Shown: one piece after another, positions 1 through 7,296 of the stretch
Layout: each line of letters begins with the position of its first letter
Position numbering within the stretch: the stretch's first letter is position 1
From: Streptomyces prunicolor NBRC 13075
GTDB lineage: Bacteria; Actinomycetota; Actinomycetes; Streptomycetales; Streptomycetaceae
Direction of reading: 5' to 3'
NCBI RefSeq assembly: GCF_000367365.1
Contig: NZ_BARF01000091.1
Span: 1 to 64,000, forward strand
Length of the DNA: 64,000 nt
Position numbers and translations under genes: made by a program
The notes under the pieces: model-generated
Told to the model about the DNA's origin: nothing
The model's database searches: none
Seen by the model: the letters and a program-made list of their open reading frames with translations, nothing else

Positions 1-49
1 CGCCGCAGCCGACCGACGACGGACGCTTCCTCGCCTCTCCAGCGGAGCG

Positions 50-691
50 CTACGCGCTGGTGGGGTCCTCACCGCGGTCCAGGGCCTTCCAAATGTCCTC
101 GGGGCGGTCCGGGTCCACCACCGGAGCCCGCCGGGGGCGAGGCGCGCCGTTGCGTTCGTAGCGGCCCGACATCGCGGGCCAGCGGCGGCCGTAGAACAGG
201 GCGAGGAGACCGGCCAGCAGGATCAGGCCGCCGCCCACCGCGGCGACGTAGGGCCAGGCCGTGTGGTCGAAGGCGTGCACGACGGACGAGGTGTCGCCGG
301 AGGCCTGCGCGGCCTTGTCGTCGAGCGCGGAGCTGTCGGTGGCACCGAGGAGGGCCGCGGCGACGATGCCCGCGCCGGAGAGCGCGAGGAGGGCGGAGAC
401 CGCGAAGCGGCCCGTCCTGCGGACGGCGAAGACGGCGACGAGCGCGGCGAGACCCACTATGGCGAGCGCCGCGGGCACACCCGTGACGTCGCTGCCCTTG
501 ACGGACAGCGGGAACGCGTCGCCGGCCACCGTCGCGGTCCCCATCGACCAGCGCTGACGGGTGGCCAGCAGTGCCACGGCCGCGCCGAGCGCACCGCTCA
601 GCAGAGCCACGGCGAGGCTGCGGCGGCCGGCGCGCGCGGGGCCTTCGCCTTCGGAACGGGGGTGTGGAACAGCAGCAGTCACGTAGTCCAC
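50..691 (-). CDS. TIGR02234-type Trp biosynthesis-associated membrane protein
   Basis: A 213-aa integral membrane protein with about four hydrophobic segments: near residues 27-45, one starting around 75, one near 98-117 and one near 147-167. It ends in a charged, Pro/Arg-rich cytoplasmic tail. Actinobacterial proteins of this type sit beside trp genes and are named for that context; no reaction is known. It lies 52 bases downstream of trpE on the same strand and is probably the last gene of hisI-trpE. The GTG at 691 opens the frame. A second GTG at 682 has a better purine-rich stretch upstream and is an equally good start. A hairpin separates it from trpE. Confidence 0.8.
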   Translation of the reverse strand: MDYVTAAVPHPRSEGEGPARAGRRSLAVALLSGALGAAVALLATRQRWSMGTATVAGDAFPLSVKGSDVTGVPAALAIVGLAALVAVFAVRRTGRFAVSALLALSGAGIVAAALLGATDSSALDDKAAQASGDTSSVVHAFDHTAWPYVAAVGGGLILLAGLLALFYGRRWPAMSGRYERNGAPRPRRAPVVDPDRPEDIWKALDRGEDPTSA

Positions 692-699
692 TATCGCTC

Positions 700-729
700 G
701 AACCCCGGGCGAACCGTCACCCGGGGTTC
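700..729. terminator. Hairpin between trpE and the downstream membrane gene
   Basis: A perfect 10-bp inverted repeat (gaaccccggg / cccggggttc) with a 10-base loop sits in the 52-base gap after trpE. It has no T-run on the minus strand, so it may only reduce readthrough or protect the 3' end of the trpE message. Confidence 0.45.
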
Positions 730-743
730 ATATGACCCTCGTC

Positions 744-2222
744 CTATTGCCCGAGCCGGTTCGCCGTGTGTACCGCGCGGAGGACCGCCGCCGCCTTGTT
801 GCGGCACTCCTGGTCCTCCATCTCCGGGTCGGAATCGGCGACGATGCCGGCGCCCGCCTGGACATAGGCCGTGCCGTCGCGGAGCAGGGCCGTACGGATG
901 GCGATGGCGGTGTCGGAGTCGCCCGCGAAGTCGAGGTAACCGACGCAGCCGCCGTACAACCCCCTTCTGGACGGCTCCAGTTCGTCGATGATCTGCATCG
1001 CGCGGGGCTTGGGCGCTCCCGAGAGGGTGCCGGCCGGGAAGCAGGCCGTGAGGACGTCGAAGGCGGTACGGCCGGGCGCCACGCGGCCGGTGACCGTCGA
1101 GACGATGTGCATTACGTGGGAGTACCGCTCGACGGACATGAAGTCGACGACCTCGACCGAGCCGGGCTCGCAGACGCGTCCCAAATCGTTACGCCCGAGG
1201 TCGACCAGCATGAGGTGTTCGGCGCGCTCCTTGGGGTCGGCGAGGAGTTCGTCGGCGAGGGCCTGGTCCTCCTGCGGGGTGGCCCCGCGGTGCCGGGTGC
1301 CCGCGATCGGGTGGACCATCGCGCGGCCGTCCTCGACCTTGACCAGGGCCTCCGGGGACGAGCCCACGACATCGAAGCCGTCGAAGCGGAACAAGTACAT
1401 GTACGGGGACGGGTTCGTCGCCCGAAGGACTCGGTACACGTCCAACGCGCTTGCCGTGCACGGTGTTTCGAAGCGCTGGGAGGGGACGACCTGGAAGGCC
1501 TCGCCCGCGCGGATGCGCTCCTTGATGTCCTCGACGGCCTCCTTGAAGTCGGGGCCGCCCCACAGCGCGGTGTACTCGGGGAGCTCGGAGGGCGGGAGCT
1601 GGGCGGGCGGCTGGGCCACCGCGCGGGAGAGGTCCGCCTCCATGGCGTCGAGGCGGGCGATCGCGTCCGCGTAGGCCTCGTCGACACCGGTGTCGAGGTC
1701 GTTGTGGTTGATCGCGTTGGCGATCAGCAGGACCGAGCCCTCCCAGTGGTCCATCACGGCGAGGTCGCTGGTGAGGAGCATGGTCAGCTCGGGCAGCTTG
1801 AGGTCGTCGCGCTCGCCCGGGCCGATCTTCTCCAGGCGGCGGACGATGTCGTAGCCGAGATAACCGACCATGCCGCCGGTGAAGGGCGGCAGGCCCTCCT
1901 GGTGGGGGGTGTGCAGGGTCTCGATGGTGGCGCGCAGGGCGGCGAGCGGGTCACCGTCGATCGGGACGCCCACGGGCGGGGTGCCGAGCCAGTGGGCCTG
2001 GCCGTCGCGGGCGGTCAGGGTGGCGGCGCTGCGGACGCCGACGAACGAATATCGGGACCAGGAGCGGCCGTTCTCCGCGGACTCCAGGAGGAAGGTGCCG
2101 GGGCGCTCCGCGGCGAGTTTGCGGTAGAGCGCGACCGGGGTGTCGCCGTCGGCGAGGAGCTTGCGGGTGACCGGAATGACGCGACGGTCGGTGGCCAGCT
2201 TGCGGAACGTCTCGAGGTCCAT
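744..2222 (-). CDS. trpE: Anthranilate synthase component I
   Basis: This 492-aa protein has the usual length for TrpE, which converts chorismate and glutamine-derived ammonia to anthranilate with TrpG. The N-terminal domain holds the LLES element of the tryptophan feedback pocket (about residue 45). The C-terminal chorismate-binding domain shows PIAGTRHRG, DLGRNDLGRV, FPAGTLSGAPKPRAM and a GAGIVADSDPE segment. It begins 11 bases after the hisI stop, so the two are very likely cotranscribed. No trpG is fused to it or lies next to it. No Trp-rich leader peptide is visible in the short gap, so control would have to come from the hisI promoter or from enzyme feedback. Confidence 0.97.
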   Translation of the reverse strand: MDLETFRKLATDRRVIPVTRKLLADGDTPVALYRKLAAERPGTFLLESAENGRSWSRYSFVGVRSAATLTARDGQAHWLGTPPVGVPIDGDPLAALRATIETLHTPHQEGLPPFTGGMVGYLGYDIVRRLEKIGPGERDDLKLPELTMLLTSDLAVMDHWEGSVLLIANAINHNDLDTGVDEAYADAIARLDAMEADLSRAVAQPPAQLPPSELPEYTALWGGPDFKEAVEDIKERIRAGEAFQVVPSQRFETPCTASALDVYRVLRATNPSPYMYLFRFDGFDVVGSSPEALVKVEDGRAMVHPIAGTRHRGATPQEDQALADELLADPKERAEHLMLVDLGRNDLGRVCEPGSVEVVDFMSVERYSHVMHIVSTVTGRVAPGRTAFDVLTACFPAGTLSGAPKPRAMQIIDELEPSRRGLYGGCVGYLDFAGDSDTAIAIRTALLRDGTAYVQAGAGIVADSDPEMEDQECRNKAAAVLRAVHTANRLGQ

Positions 2223-2233
2223 GGCGGCTGACC

Positions 2234-2668
2234 CTACTGATCCGAGGCGGCGGTGCCGGAATCAGCACCTTCTTTAAGAAGGCCTTCTCTGAAGCCTTCT
2301 TCGGGGCCTTCTTTTAGGAGCACGTCCGCGTCGAAGCACGTGCGGGCGCCGGTGTGGCAGGCCGCGCCGATCTGGTCGACCTTCACAAGGACTGTGTCGG
2401 CGTCGCAGTCCAGGGCGACCGACTTGACGTGCTGGAAGTGGCCGGAGGTGTCGCCCTTCACCCAGTACTCCTGGCGGCTGCGGGACCAGTACGTGCAGCG
2501 GCCCGTAGTCAGGGTGCGATGCAGCGCCTCGTCGTCCATCCAGCCGAGCATGAGCACCTCACCGGTGTCGTACTGCTGGGCGATCGCGGGGACGAGCCCG
2601 TCGGCGCTGCGCTTGAGGCGGGCGGCGATATCGGGATCGAGGCTGCTGGGCTGGGGCGTGCTGGTCAT
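2234..2668 (-). CDS. hisI: Phosphoribosyl-AMP cyclohydrolase
   Basis: This 144-aa single-domain HisI opens the purine ring of phosphoribosyl-AMP in histidine synthesis; no HisE domain is fused. Diagnostic segments are MLGWMDDEAL, YWSRSRQEYWVKGDTSGH, the metal-binding aspartates in LDCDADT, and the zinc ligands in AACHTGARTCF. The open frame continues 128 codons upstream, but the family begins near the ATG at 2668 (MTSTPQ). The C-terminal tail repeats LLKEG and is encoded by short palindromic CCTTCTT runs. It is separated from the main his operon by about 2.7 kb and is cotranscribed with trpE. It is divergent from the TIGR03085 gene. Confidence 0.95.
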   Translation of the reverse strand: MTSTPQPSSLDPDIAARLKRSADGLVPAIAQQYDTGEVLMLGWMDDEALHRTLTTGRCTYWSRSRQEYWVKGDTSGHFQHVKSVALDCDADTVLVKVDQIGAACHTGARTCFDADVLLKEGPEEGFREGLLKEGADSGTAASDQ

Positions 2669-2738
2669 GGGGCCATTGTGCCGCGCCCCACTGACAGTCC
2701 CGGCCGGGTGTCCACTGTGCGGACCCTCCGCGCGGTCG

Positions 2739-2744
2739 TAGGCT
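2739..2744 (+). promoter_or_regulatory. Candidate -10 hexamer (TAGGCT) of a leaderless transcript
   Basis: TAGGCT fits the Streptomyces TANNNT -10 pattern and ends six bases before the ATG at 2751, so transcription would begin at or next to the start codon. There is no Shine-Dalgarno sequence in that space. The same hexamer precedes the LON-domain gene at 14159. Confidence 0.4.
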
Positions 2745-2750
2745 GACGGT

Positions 2751-3386
2751 ATGTCGACCTTCGCCAAGCGTGAACGACTTCTGCTCGCCGATCTCCTGGA
2801 GACCGCGGGCCCGGACGCCCCGACACTCTGCGAGGGGTGGCGGACCCGGGACCTGGCCGCACACGTGGTGGTGCGCGAGCGCCGCGCCGATGCCGCCGGC
2901 GGCATCATGATCAAGCAGCTCGCGCCGCGCCTGGACCGGGTGATGACGGAGTTCGCGGCGAAGCCGTACGAGGAGCTGATCCAGCTCATCCGTACCGGCC
3001 CGCCGCGCTTCTCGCCGTTCCAGCTCAAGCAGCTCGACGAGGCGTCCAACACGGTCGAGTTCTACGTCCACACCGAGGACGTACGGCGGGCGCAGCCTGA
3101 GTGGACTCCGCGCGAGCTGGACCCGGTGTTCCAGGACGCCCTGTGGTCCCGGCTGGAGCGCATGGCCCGGCTGGTGGGCCGCAGTGCGCCGACCGGGCTG
3201 GTGCTGCGGCGCCCGGACGGGCAGACGGCGGTCGCGCACAAGGGTGCGCCGGTGGTGACGGTGACCGGTGAGCCCTCGGAGCTGCTGCTGTTCGCGCACG
3301 GGCGGCAGAGCGTCGCCAAGGTGGAACTGGACGGCGACGAGAACGCGATCGCCAAGCTCCAGGAGGCCAAGCAGCTGGGGATCTGA
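2751..3386 (+). CDS. TIGR03085 family metal-binding protein (DinB/MDMPI-like)
   Basis: This 211-aa protein resembles the actinobacterial TIGR03085 group, related to mycothiol-dependent maleylpyruvate isomerase and DinB-like four-helix bundles. Likely metal ligands are the His in TRDLAAHVVVRERR (about residue 38) and the His in NTVEFYVHTEDV (about residue 107). Substrate is unknown; thiol-dependent transferase or isomerase chemistry is only a family inference. It is divergent from hisI, with 82 bases between start codons. The ATG at 2751 lacks a Shine-Dalgarno site and follows a TAGGCT hexamer, suggesting a leaderless message. It converges on the MFS gene, with 24 bases between stop codons. 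Confidence 0.8.
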   Translation: MSTFAKRERLLLADLLETAGPDAPTLCEGWRTRDLAAHVVVRERRADAAGGIMIKQLAPRLDRVMTEFAAKPYEELIQLIRTGPPRFSPFQLKQLDEASNTVEFYVHTEDVRRAQPEWTPRELDPVFQDALWSRLERMARLVGRSAPTGLVLRRPDGQTAVAHKGAPVVTVTGEPSELLLFAHGRQSVAKVELDGDENAIAKLQEAKQLGI

Positions 3387-3410
3387 GCCCGCGGTTGTGA
3401 ACAGGCCGGG

Positions 3411-4661
3411 TCAGTCGGGGAGTTCGGCCCGCCGCAGGTCTCGGACGCACAGCGCGATGACTCCACCAAGACCGCAGACCACCGCGCTGACCACGAACAC
3501 CGGGCCCGTGCCCCACGCGCCGATCGCCGCGGCCGACAGCGGCATGCTCAGCGGGGCGAAGCCGAGGCTGGCCAGGCTGGAGACGGCGGTGACGCGGCCG
3601 AGGTAGGCGGGGTCGGACCGGGTCTGCAGCAGGGCGCCGCACATCACGCCGCTGAGCCCGGCGAGCAGTCCGATGAGCAGGGCGATGCCCACCGCCGCGA
3701 GGACGCTCGGGACGTAGGCGAGGGCGCCGATGGCGACGGAGCCCGCGATGAGCGACCAGCCGGCCACCTGCCCGGCGTGCGGAAGCCGGCCCCGCACGGT
3801 CAGCACCGTCGAGGCGGTTCCCGCGCCGACCCCGAACCCGGCGAGCACCCACCCCATCCCGGACGCCCCCCAGCCCCGCTGGTCGGCGAGCAGGGTCAGC
3901 CCCACGTTGAGCGGGCCGGCGAACCCCAGGTCACCGAGGGCGATGGCCAGCATCAAGGGCGCGAGGACACGGTGACGGCGGACGTAGCGGAGCCCGACGG
4001 CCAGGTCGCGCCACGCGGTGGTCGTACCGACGGCGGCCGTGTCGCCCGGCGGCAGCTCCCGGACCCGTACCGAGATCAGTAGGGGCACCGACACCGCGAT
4101 CAGCAGCCCGGCGATCCCGAACGCGGCCGTCGCGCCCCCGAACGCCACGGCGAGGCCACCGAGCGGGGCGCCGAAGATCACGGCGAACCGGTACGCGAGG
4201 CCCCGCATGCCCTGCACCCGGGCGAGCTGTCCCTTGCCGGTGATGCGCGCGGGCAGCGCACCCACGGCGGGTATGAAGACGGCGTCCACGATGCCGAAGA
4301 CCAGGGCGAGCGCGGCGAGCGGCCACAGCCCCGGGCCGGTGAGGAACAGCAGCGCCGCCACCGCGAGCACGGCCGCGCAACGCACCGCGTCGCTGCCGAT
4401 GACGACCCGGCGCGGACCGAAGCGGTCGGCGATCACTCCGCCGCCCAGCATCAGTACCGCGCGCGGGAGCGCGCTGACCGACATCACCAGGCCGGCCTGC
4501 GCCGGGGACCCCGCCTGCACGGCGGCCCAGGACAGCGCTACGTAGTAGACGCCGTCGCCGGCCATCGACGACGCGTAGGCGCCTAGCCAGCGCAGGACGT
4601 TGGGGTCGCGGTGGGCGGGTCTGTCGGTGGCTGTGCCGGGGGCTGTGAGCGTGGTGGGCAC
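3411..4661 (-). CDS. MFS exporter, 12-TM, MFS_3/EntS-like
   Basis: This 416-aa major facilitator protein has about twelve hydrophobic segments. The loop 2-3 signature reads GGVIADRFGPRRV (about residues 75-87), as expected for a proton-linked drug or siderophore exporter. Substrate cannot be told from sequence. The start lies 22 bases after the stop of the winged-helix regulator gene, so regulator and pump form an operon, and the large palindrome upstream of the regulator probably controls both. This arrangement is typical of self-regulated efflux systems. Confidence 0.88.
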   Translation of the reverse strand: MPTTLTAPGTATDRPAHRDPNVLRWLGAYASSMAGDGVYYVALSWAAVQAGSPAQAGLVMSVSALPRAVLMLGGGVIADRFGPRRVVIGSDAVRCAAVLAVAALLFLTGPGLWPLAALALVFGIVDAVFIPAVGALPARITGKGQLARVQGMRGLAYRFAVIFGAPLGGLAVAFGGATAAFGIAGLLIAVSVPLLISVRVRELPPGDTAAVGTTTAWRDLAVGLRYVRRHRVLAPLMLAIALGDLGFAGPLNVGLTLLADQRGWGASGMGWVLAGFGVGAGTASTVLTVRGRLPHAGQVAGWSLIAGSVAIGALAYVPSVLAAVGIALLIGLLAGLSGVMCGALLQTRSDPAYLGRVTAVSSLASLGFAPLSMPLSAAAIGAWGTGPVFVVSAVVCGLGGVIALCVRDLRRAELPD

Positions 4662-4683
4662 GGGAGTTCGTCCTCTCCGAGGC

Positions 4684-5271
4684 TCAGGCGCGGAACGGGA
4701 AGCCGTACAGGTGGATCGCGACGTTCTCCCGGCCCTGGGTGTCGCCCACCTGCTCGGCGACTCGCCCCCTGGCCTGGTACTTCTTGATCAGGGCGTCCAA
4801 CTCGTGCCCCAGTTCGGCGAGTTCGGGCGCGTTCAGTCGTGGGAGGTACTCGCCGTCGAAACCCGCCGAGCGCCACTCGTCGCTCCAGGACTCGGACTCG
4901 TCGAGGTGACGCCGGTACAAGTCGACACGCTGCTCCAGCAGCGCCCGCACGAGCGCCCCCTGGGTGGCGAGCTTCTCGGGGGCGTCCTTCACGTCCTCGT
5001 GCCGCACGATCAGGCTTTCGGCGGCGGTCCGCCACCAGCGCTCCCGACCGTCACCGCTCTGCTGCTCGGCCTCCTCGATCAGCCCGTGCTCGGCGAGCTT
5101 GCGCAGGTGGTAGCTCACCAGCGAAACAGCCTCGTCGACCTGGTCGGCGAGCTGCGACGCAGTCGCCGTACGGGCCACGTACAGCGCCCGGTACAGCTTG
5201 AGGCGCAGCGGGTGCGCGAACGCCTTGAGCGTCCCCAGATCGGTGATGTTGCGGGTCTCGTCCGAGGTCAT
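4684..5271 (-). CDS. ArsR-like winged-helix regulator
   Basis: This 195-aa regulator has an N-terminal winged helix-turn-helix (about residues 8-85, including AFAHPLRLKLYRAL and a recognition segment SLVSYHLRKLAEHGLI). An acidic helical C-terminal domain with no obvious metal-binding Cys cluster follows, so it probably senses an organic ligand. The open frame extends 24 codons upstream, but that extension is the translated inverted repeat; the ATG at 5271 (MTSDETRN) is the credible start. It is first gene of an operon with the MFS exporter. A perfect 23-bp inverted repeat 13 bases upstream of the start is the likely operator for autorepression. Confidence 0.85.
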   Translation of the reverse strand: MTSDETRNITDLGTLKAFAHPLRLKLYRALYVARTATASQLADQVDEAVSLVSYHLRKLAEHGLIEEAEQQSGDGRERWWRTAAESLIVRHEDVKDAPEKLATQGALVRALLEQRVDLYRRHLDESESWSDEWRSAGFDGEYLPRLNAPELAELGHELDALIKKYQARGRVAEQVGDTQGRENVAIHLYGFPFRA

Positions 5272-5284
5272 GCATCCGACGGTA

Positions 5285-5336
5285 GATGCGAAAGGAAAGT
5301 TGCGCAATATATTTTGCGCAACTTTCCTTTCGCATC
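5285..5336. promoter_or_regulatory. Perfect 23-bp inverted repeat, probable repressor operator
   Basis: The two arms (5285-5307 and 5314-5336) are exact reverse complements of 23 bases around a 6-base AT spacer; the inner part reads GTTGCGCAA-N6-TTGCGCAAC. It lies immediately upstream of the ArsR-like start and is far more AT-rich than its surroundings, so it probably overlaps the promoter. GCGCAA/TTGCGC half-sites at dimer spacing suit a winged-helix repressor. It is distinct from the his terminator at 5346-5378. Confidence 0.75.
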
Positions 5337-5345
5337 CACCCACAA

Positions 5346-5378
5346 GTAAGCCCCGACCGCCAGGCAGTCGGGGCTTAC
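5346..5378 (-). terminator. his operon terminator hairpin
   Basis: A perfect 12-bp stem (gtaagccccgac / gtcggggcttac) with a 9-base loop begins about 30 bases after the hisF stop. The base after the stem on the minus strand is only weakly T-rich (ttgtggg), common for Streptomyces terminators. Confidence 0.8.
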
Positions 5379-5408
5379 AACGCCTCTACGGAGTCACCGG
5401 ACCGGAAA

Positions 5409-6164
5409 TCACCTCACGGGGTGACCCGCCTCTCGCAACGCCTGCTTCACCTCACCGATCCGCAGATCCCCGAAGTGGAAGACGGAAGCCGCCAGCACCG
5501 CGTCCGCCCCCGCCGCCACCGCCGGCGGAAAGTCCGCGAGCTTGCCCGCGCCCCCGGAGGCGATGACCGGCACGGTCACGTGCTTGCGCACCGCGGCGAT
5601 CATCTCCAGGTCGTAGCCGTCCTTCGTACCGTCCGCGTCCATCGAGTTGAGCAGGATCTCCCCCGCCCCCAACTCCGCGGCCCGGTGCGCCCATTCGACG
5701 GCGTCGAGGCCGGTGCCCTTGCGGCCGCCGTGGGTCGTGACCTCGAAGGAACCCGACTCCGTACGGCGCGCGTCCACGGACAGCACCAGCACCTGCCGCC
5801 CGAACCGCTCCGCGATCTCCCGGATCAGCTCCGGCCGGTTGATCGCCGCCGTGTTGACGCCGACCTTGTCCGCGCCCGCCCGCAGCAGCTTGTCCACGTC
5901 CTCGGCCGTGCGGACGCCGCCGCCGACCGTGAGCGGGATGAAGACCTGCTCGGCGGTGCGGCGGACCACGTCGTACGTCGTCTCGCGGTTGCCGGAGGAC
6001 GCGGTGATGTCCAGGAAGGTCAACTCGTCGGCGCCCTCGGCGTCGTAGACCTTGGCCATCTCGACGGGGTCGCCCGCGTCACGCAGGTTCTGGAAGTTGA
6101 CGCCCTTGACGACCCGGCCGTTGTCCACGTCCAGGCAGGGGATCACGCGTACGGCGAGCGTCAT
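5409..6164 (-). CDS. hisF: Imidazole glycerol phosphate synthase, cyclase subunit
   Basis: This 251-aa (beta/alpha)8 cyclase works with HisH: it uses ammonia from HisH and PRFAR to make imidazole glycerol phosphate and AICAR. The N-terminal VIPCLDVDNGRVVKGVNF carries the catalytic Asp, and the second catalytic Asp is in LSVDARR. Phosphate-binding GG and GGAGK segments are in place. Frame extends upstream, but the ATG at 6164 gives the family N-terminus and overlaps the ridA stop by 4 bases (ATGA). It is the last gene of the his operon and is followed by a strong hairpin. Confidence 0.97.
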   Translation of the reverse strand: MTLAVRVIPCLDVDNGRVVKGVNFQNLRDAGDPVEMAKVYDAEGADELTFLDITASSGNRETTYDVVRRTAEQVFIPLTVGGGVRTAEDVDKLLRAGADKVGVNTAAINRPELIREIAERFGRQVLVLSVDARRTESGSFEVTTHGGRKGTGLDAVEWAHRAAELGAGEILLNSMDADGTKDGYDLEMIAAVRKHVTVPVIASGGAGKLADFPPAVAAGADAVLAASVFHFGDLRIGEVKQALREAGHPVR

Positions 6165-6571
6165 GACGAACCTCCGCCCTCGGTACCGGAGCGGTACGCC
6201 TCCACCTCGACCTCGACGACCAGGCTCGGGTCGACGAAGCCGGACACGATGATCATCGAGGCGGCGGGGCGGATCGCGTCGAAGAGTTCCTTGTGTGCGC
6301 GGCCCACGTCCTCGACGTCCCGGGCGTGGGTGATGTACATACGGGTGCGCACCACATTGGCGGGGCCGAGACCCAGTTGCTCCAGCGCCGAGAACGCGAC
6401 GTTGAACGCGTTGACCGTCTGCTCGTAGGGACCGCCCCCGGCGATCTCGCCGTCCACTATCGACGTGCACCCGGAGACCAGCACCAGGCCGTTGGGCAGC
6501 TGCACCGCGCGGGAGTAGCCGAAGGCGTCCTCCCAGGGCGCGCCGGTCGACACGCGTCGTAGCTCGGTCAC
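6161..6571 (-). CDS. RidA family (YjgF/UK114) protein
   Basis: A 136-aa RidA-fold protein. RidA enzymes hydrolyse reactive enamine/imine intermediates such as 2-aminoacrylate. Recognisable segments are LVLVSGCTSI, an Arg in VVRTRMYI and the C-terminal VEVEVEAYR. Several actinobacterial RidA paralogues have no proven substrate, so the job here is open. It sits between priA (GTG start overlapping the priA stop by 4 bases) and hisF (ATGA overlap), so it is translated as part of the his operon. The GTG at 6571 is chosen because of that overlap and because it matches the family N-terminus. Confidence 0.88.
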   Translation of the reverse strand: MTELRRVSTGAPWEDAFGYSRAVQLPNGLVLVSGCTSIVDGEIAGGGPYEQTVNAFNVAFSALEQLGLGPANVVRTRMYITHARDVEDVGRAHKELFDAIRPAASMIIVSGFVDPSLVVEVEVEAYRSGTEGGGSS

Positions 6572-7296
6572 CGGGCCACCGCCTCCAGGGCCTCTTCCAG
6601 GGTGAACGCCTTCGCGTACAGGGCCTTTCCGACGATGGAGCCCTCGACACCGACGGGTACCAGCTCGGAGATGGCGCGGAGGTCGTCCAGCGAGGACACG
6701 CCACCGGAGGCCACGACGGGGCGGTCGGTCGCCGCGCAGACGTTGCGCAGCAGCTCCAGGTTGGGGCCCTGGAGGGTGCCGTCCTTGGCGATGTCGGTGA
6801 CCACGTACCGGGCGCAGCCCTCGGAGTTGAGGCGGTCCAGCGTCTCGTAGAGGTCGCCGCCGTCGCGGGTCCAGCCGCGTCCGCGCAGGGTCGTGCCGCG
6901 TACGTCGAGGCCGACCGCGATCTTGTCGCCGTGCTCGGCGATGACCTTGGCGACCCACTCCGGGGTCTCCAGCGCGGCGGTGCCGAGGTTCACCCGGGTG
7001 CAGCCGGTGGCGAGGGCGGCGGCGAGGGTGTCGTCGTCGCGGATGCCGCCGGACAGCTCGACCTTGATGTCCATGGCGCCGGCGACCTCGGCGATGAGCT
7101 TGCGGTTGTCGCCGGTGCCGAACGCGGCGTCCAGGTCGACGAGGTGCAGCCACTCGGCGCCGGAGCTCTGCCAGGCGAGGGCGGCCTCGAGGGGGGAGCC
7201 GTAGGAGGTCTCGGTCCCGGACTCGCCGTGCACCAGGCGGACGGCCTGGCCGTCGCGGACATCGACGGCGGGGAGGAGTTCGAGCTTCGAAGGCAT
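6568..7296 (-). CDS. priA: Bifunctional HisA/TrpF isomerase PriA
   Basis: This 242-aa (beta/alpha)8 isomerase converts ProFAR to PRFAR in histidine synthesis. In Streptomyces and mycobacteria the same enzyme also isomerises phosphoribosyl anthranilate, replacing TrpF. Catalytic Asp residues are in LPAVDVRDGQAVRL (about residue 11) and VVTDIAKDGTLQGPN. The loop GRGWTRDGG and the VELSGGIRDDD segment match PriA rather than single-function HisA. It starts one base inside the hisH stop (TGATG) and ends in the ridA start. No separate trpF is seen in the window, consistent with dual use. Confidence 0.95.
   Translation of the reverse strand: MPSKLELLPAVDVRDGQAVRLVHGESGTETSYGSPLEAALAWQSSGAEWLHLVDLDAAFGTGDNRKLIAEVAGAMDIKVELSGGIRDDDTLAAALATGCTRVNLGTAALETPEWVAKVIAEHGDKIAVGLDVRGTTLRGRGWTRDGGDLYETLDRLNSEGCARYVVTDIAKDGTLQGPNLELLRNVCAATDRPVVASGGVSSLDDLRAISELVPVGVEGSIVGKALYAKAFTLEEALEAVAR

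Noticed and set aside
2669..3052. 128-codon upstream extension of hisI
   Set aside because: It overlaps the oppositely oriented TIGR03085 gene and its promoter; the HisI family starts near 2668.
5272..5343. 24-codon N-terminal extension of the ArsR-like protein
   Set aside because: The extension translates the inverted repeat itself, lacks a ribosome-binding site, and has no family match; the ATG at 5271 is sufficient.
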